Origin: Thalassovita mediterranea
GTDB lineage: Bacteria; Pseudomonadota; Alphaproteobacteria; Rhodobacterales; Rhodobacteraceae
Direction of reading: 5' to 3'
Length of the DNA: 64,000 nt
Assembly: GCF_001458435.1 (NCBI RefSeq)
Contig: NZ_CYSF01000002.1
Coordinates: forward strand, 62,001 to 126,000
The translations under genes were made by a program, and so were the position numbers. The notes under the pieces are model-generated. The model had not been told where the DNA came from. It searched no databases and saw nothing but the letters and a program-made list of their open reading frames with translations. This document shows, in pieces, positions 63,068-64,000 of the stretch. Position 1 is the first letter of the stretch; every line of letters starts with the position of its first letter.

Positions 63068-63645
63068 CAGACAGGTCCTACAGGGGAAACGCCGGCTAGT
63101 ACCAGCAAGAAAGACAGCGCCAAGACAGCGCCGATATGGCCGAACACCATCAACAGGAAGCTCTGACCGAGGGAGTTAAGCTGGTGTGCTTCTTTCAGGA
63201 AACACATCAACATCCAGAAGAAATAGACCGAAAAGCCAAGGCTCAGCATCGAGGCGAGCCCACCCAGAACCAGCCCCAGCAGGCTCAGCACGGTCAACAC
63301 CACCAGCTGCACTGCATGCAGCCAGCTAACAATGGCAAGGGTATCACGCAGCGTGCCCTTGCCGCCCATCCAGCCACCGATCCAGTGAAACATCATCACC
63401 AATGCGACAAACATGCCGCCGGTGGCCAAGGCGTAGCCAAAGGGGTTGTTCGTCACCAACGGCAGCACTCCGATCGGAGCCTGAAACGACAGAAACACGC
63501 CGTAAATCACCGCGTTCAACGCCACAACGATGGCCAAAATCAGCCACCACACCTGTGCCGACAGCGGGATCGCCAACACCTTGGCTGCCGCACCACGCGG
63601 ATCGCGCAGGGTGTCAATCAATAACTGCTTCAGTACGTCAGTCAC
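63067..63645 (-). CDS. YIP1 family membrane protein
   Basis: 192 residues with about five transmembrane segments (YIP1/DUF1282 type). Hydrophobic stretches are at about residues 30-55, 66-90, 105-125, 130-150 and 160-185. The GTG at 63,645 is chosen. It overlaps the upstream gene by eight bases (GTGACTGA), indicating translational coupling. In Rhodobacterales such genes sit in the suf operon. Their role is unknown. Confidence 0.82.
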   Translation of the reverse strand: MTDVLKQLLIDTLRDPRGAAAKVLAIPLSAQVWWLILAIVVALNAVIYGVFLSFQAPIGVLPLVTNNPFGYALATGGMFVALVMMFHWIGGWMGGKGTLRDTLAIVSWLHAVQLVVLTVLSLLGLVLGGLASMLSLGFSVYFFWMLMCFLKEAHQLNSLGQSFLLMVFGHIGAVLALSFLLVLAGVSPVGPV

Positions 63646-64000
63646 CTTGCCGACCCCAATGAATCTTTGCCAGACCGCCCAGCCAGAACCATGCAAATAG
63701 CCCCAACCAGATCGCACCGACAATGTCCAAGATCACAGACGGGCCGATAAACCCCGCCACCATGCCGTGAAATAGCACCAACGGGCTTGACGCCAAGAGC
63801 GCCCAGAACAGCGCCAGACGCGACCCAAAGCCGCTGGCCTTACCCCGGGCAGCACGCGCCACCAGATGTACGATCCACGCCATCACGTAAAGAAACAGCG
63901 GCATCATGAACACCCACGCCAACAGCGTGGAGCCGAGGAGCATGTTCAGCTCATCCCCGTTCAGGTGCGCCTCACGGGCCAGACGCGGCCACTGGGCCAC
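63638..64000 (-). CDS. YIP1 family membrane protein (5'-partial)
   Basis: At least 120 residues with three or four membrane segments. The frame is open to the window edge, so the N-terminus is missing. It resembles the adjacent YIP1 protein in layout (WLGLFAWFWLGG near the C-terminus). It overlaps the downstream gene by eight bases. It is probably a paralogous pair in the suf operon. Confidence 0.75.
   Translation of the reverse strand: MAQWPRLAREAHLNGDELNMLLGSTLLAWVFMMPLFLYVMAWIVHLVARAARGKASGFGSRLALFWALLASSPLVLFHGMVAGFIGPSVILDIVGAIWLGLFAWFWLGGLAKIHWGRQGD

Overview
This window is a stretch of chromosome from an alphaproteobacterium, most likely the Rhodobacteraceae (Roseobacter group). This is inferred from gene content and order: bdhA beside a patatin gene, phoR-pstSCAB-phoU-phoB in one run, a eukaryotic-type NADP isocitrate dehydrogenase, yicC-gmk, a class II DAHP synthase, an IalB protein, an AcpXL-like carrier next to lpxD, and YIP1-type genes ahead of sufS. 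The DNA is GC-rich and densely coded. The AT-richer exceptions are the first gene and a short stretch upstream of a luxR-type gene. I saw no rRNA, insertion sequence, prophage or CRISPR array. There is one tRNA, tRNA-Arg(CCG).

Layout. 0-6 kb: an orphan membrane protein, a lipoprotein, potassium uptake (trkA, trkH), then hfq-hflX. 6-16 kb: a penicillin-acylase-type Ntn hydrolase, a beta-hydroxyacid dehydrogenase, SMR and YitT membrane proteins, icd, a Bcr/CflA drug exporter, a FrnE-like DsbA protein and an acyl-CoA ligase divergent from an XRE-cupin regulator. 16-24 kb: a YejA-like peptide-binding protein with an entericidin-like lipoprotein (114 bp), bdhA-patatin, a DUF502 protein and psuK-psuG for pseudouridine breakdown. 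24-29 kb: rpsB-tsf, a LuxR-type regulator and gcdH divergent from a LysR regulator. 29-37.5 kb: the complete phosphate regulon on the minus strand with a three-unit Pho box ahead of pstS. 37.5-45 kb: gamma carbonic anhydrase, gmk, yicC, a PAS protein, aroG (class II), a GlxA-type regulator and a periplasmic sugar dehydrogenase. 45-51 kb: a branched-chain amino acid ABC operon (livK-livG-X-livF-livH-livM) with an unknown secreted protein X coupled by ATGA overlaps between the two ATPases. 51-61 kb: a YeiH-type transporter with its LysR regulator, a HerA-like ATPase, IalB, a lipid A-like trio (lpxD, acp, KAS) and a cell-wall pair (L,D-transpeptidase divergent from a DUF882 protein). 61-64 kb: a small unknown protein, tRNA-Arg, sufS and two YIP1 proteins.

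No large new system stands out. The strongest unexplained signals are RNA-like: a compact unit with promoter, hairpin and terminator at about 18,955-19,065; a multi-stem structure ending in a minus-strand terminator at about 26,052-26,262; and two tandem orphan terminators at about 54,600-54,825, the second with its own promoter. Other points worth a look are the secreted protein in the liv operon, a PhoR with no membrane segment, a LuxR-type protein lacking the usual Asp-Pro of the autoinducer pocket, several palindromes in promoter regions, and an alphaproteobacterial REP-like double palindrome ahead of rpsB.

Start codons were re-chosen for many genes from ribosome binding sites, overlaps with neighbours and family start positions. 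Functions come from motif recognition by eye, and no database search was possible.
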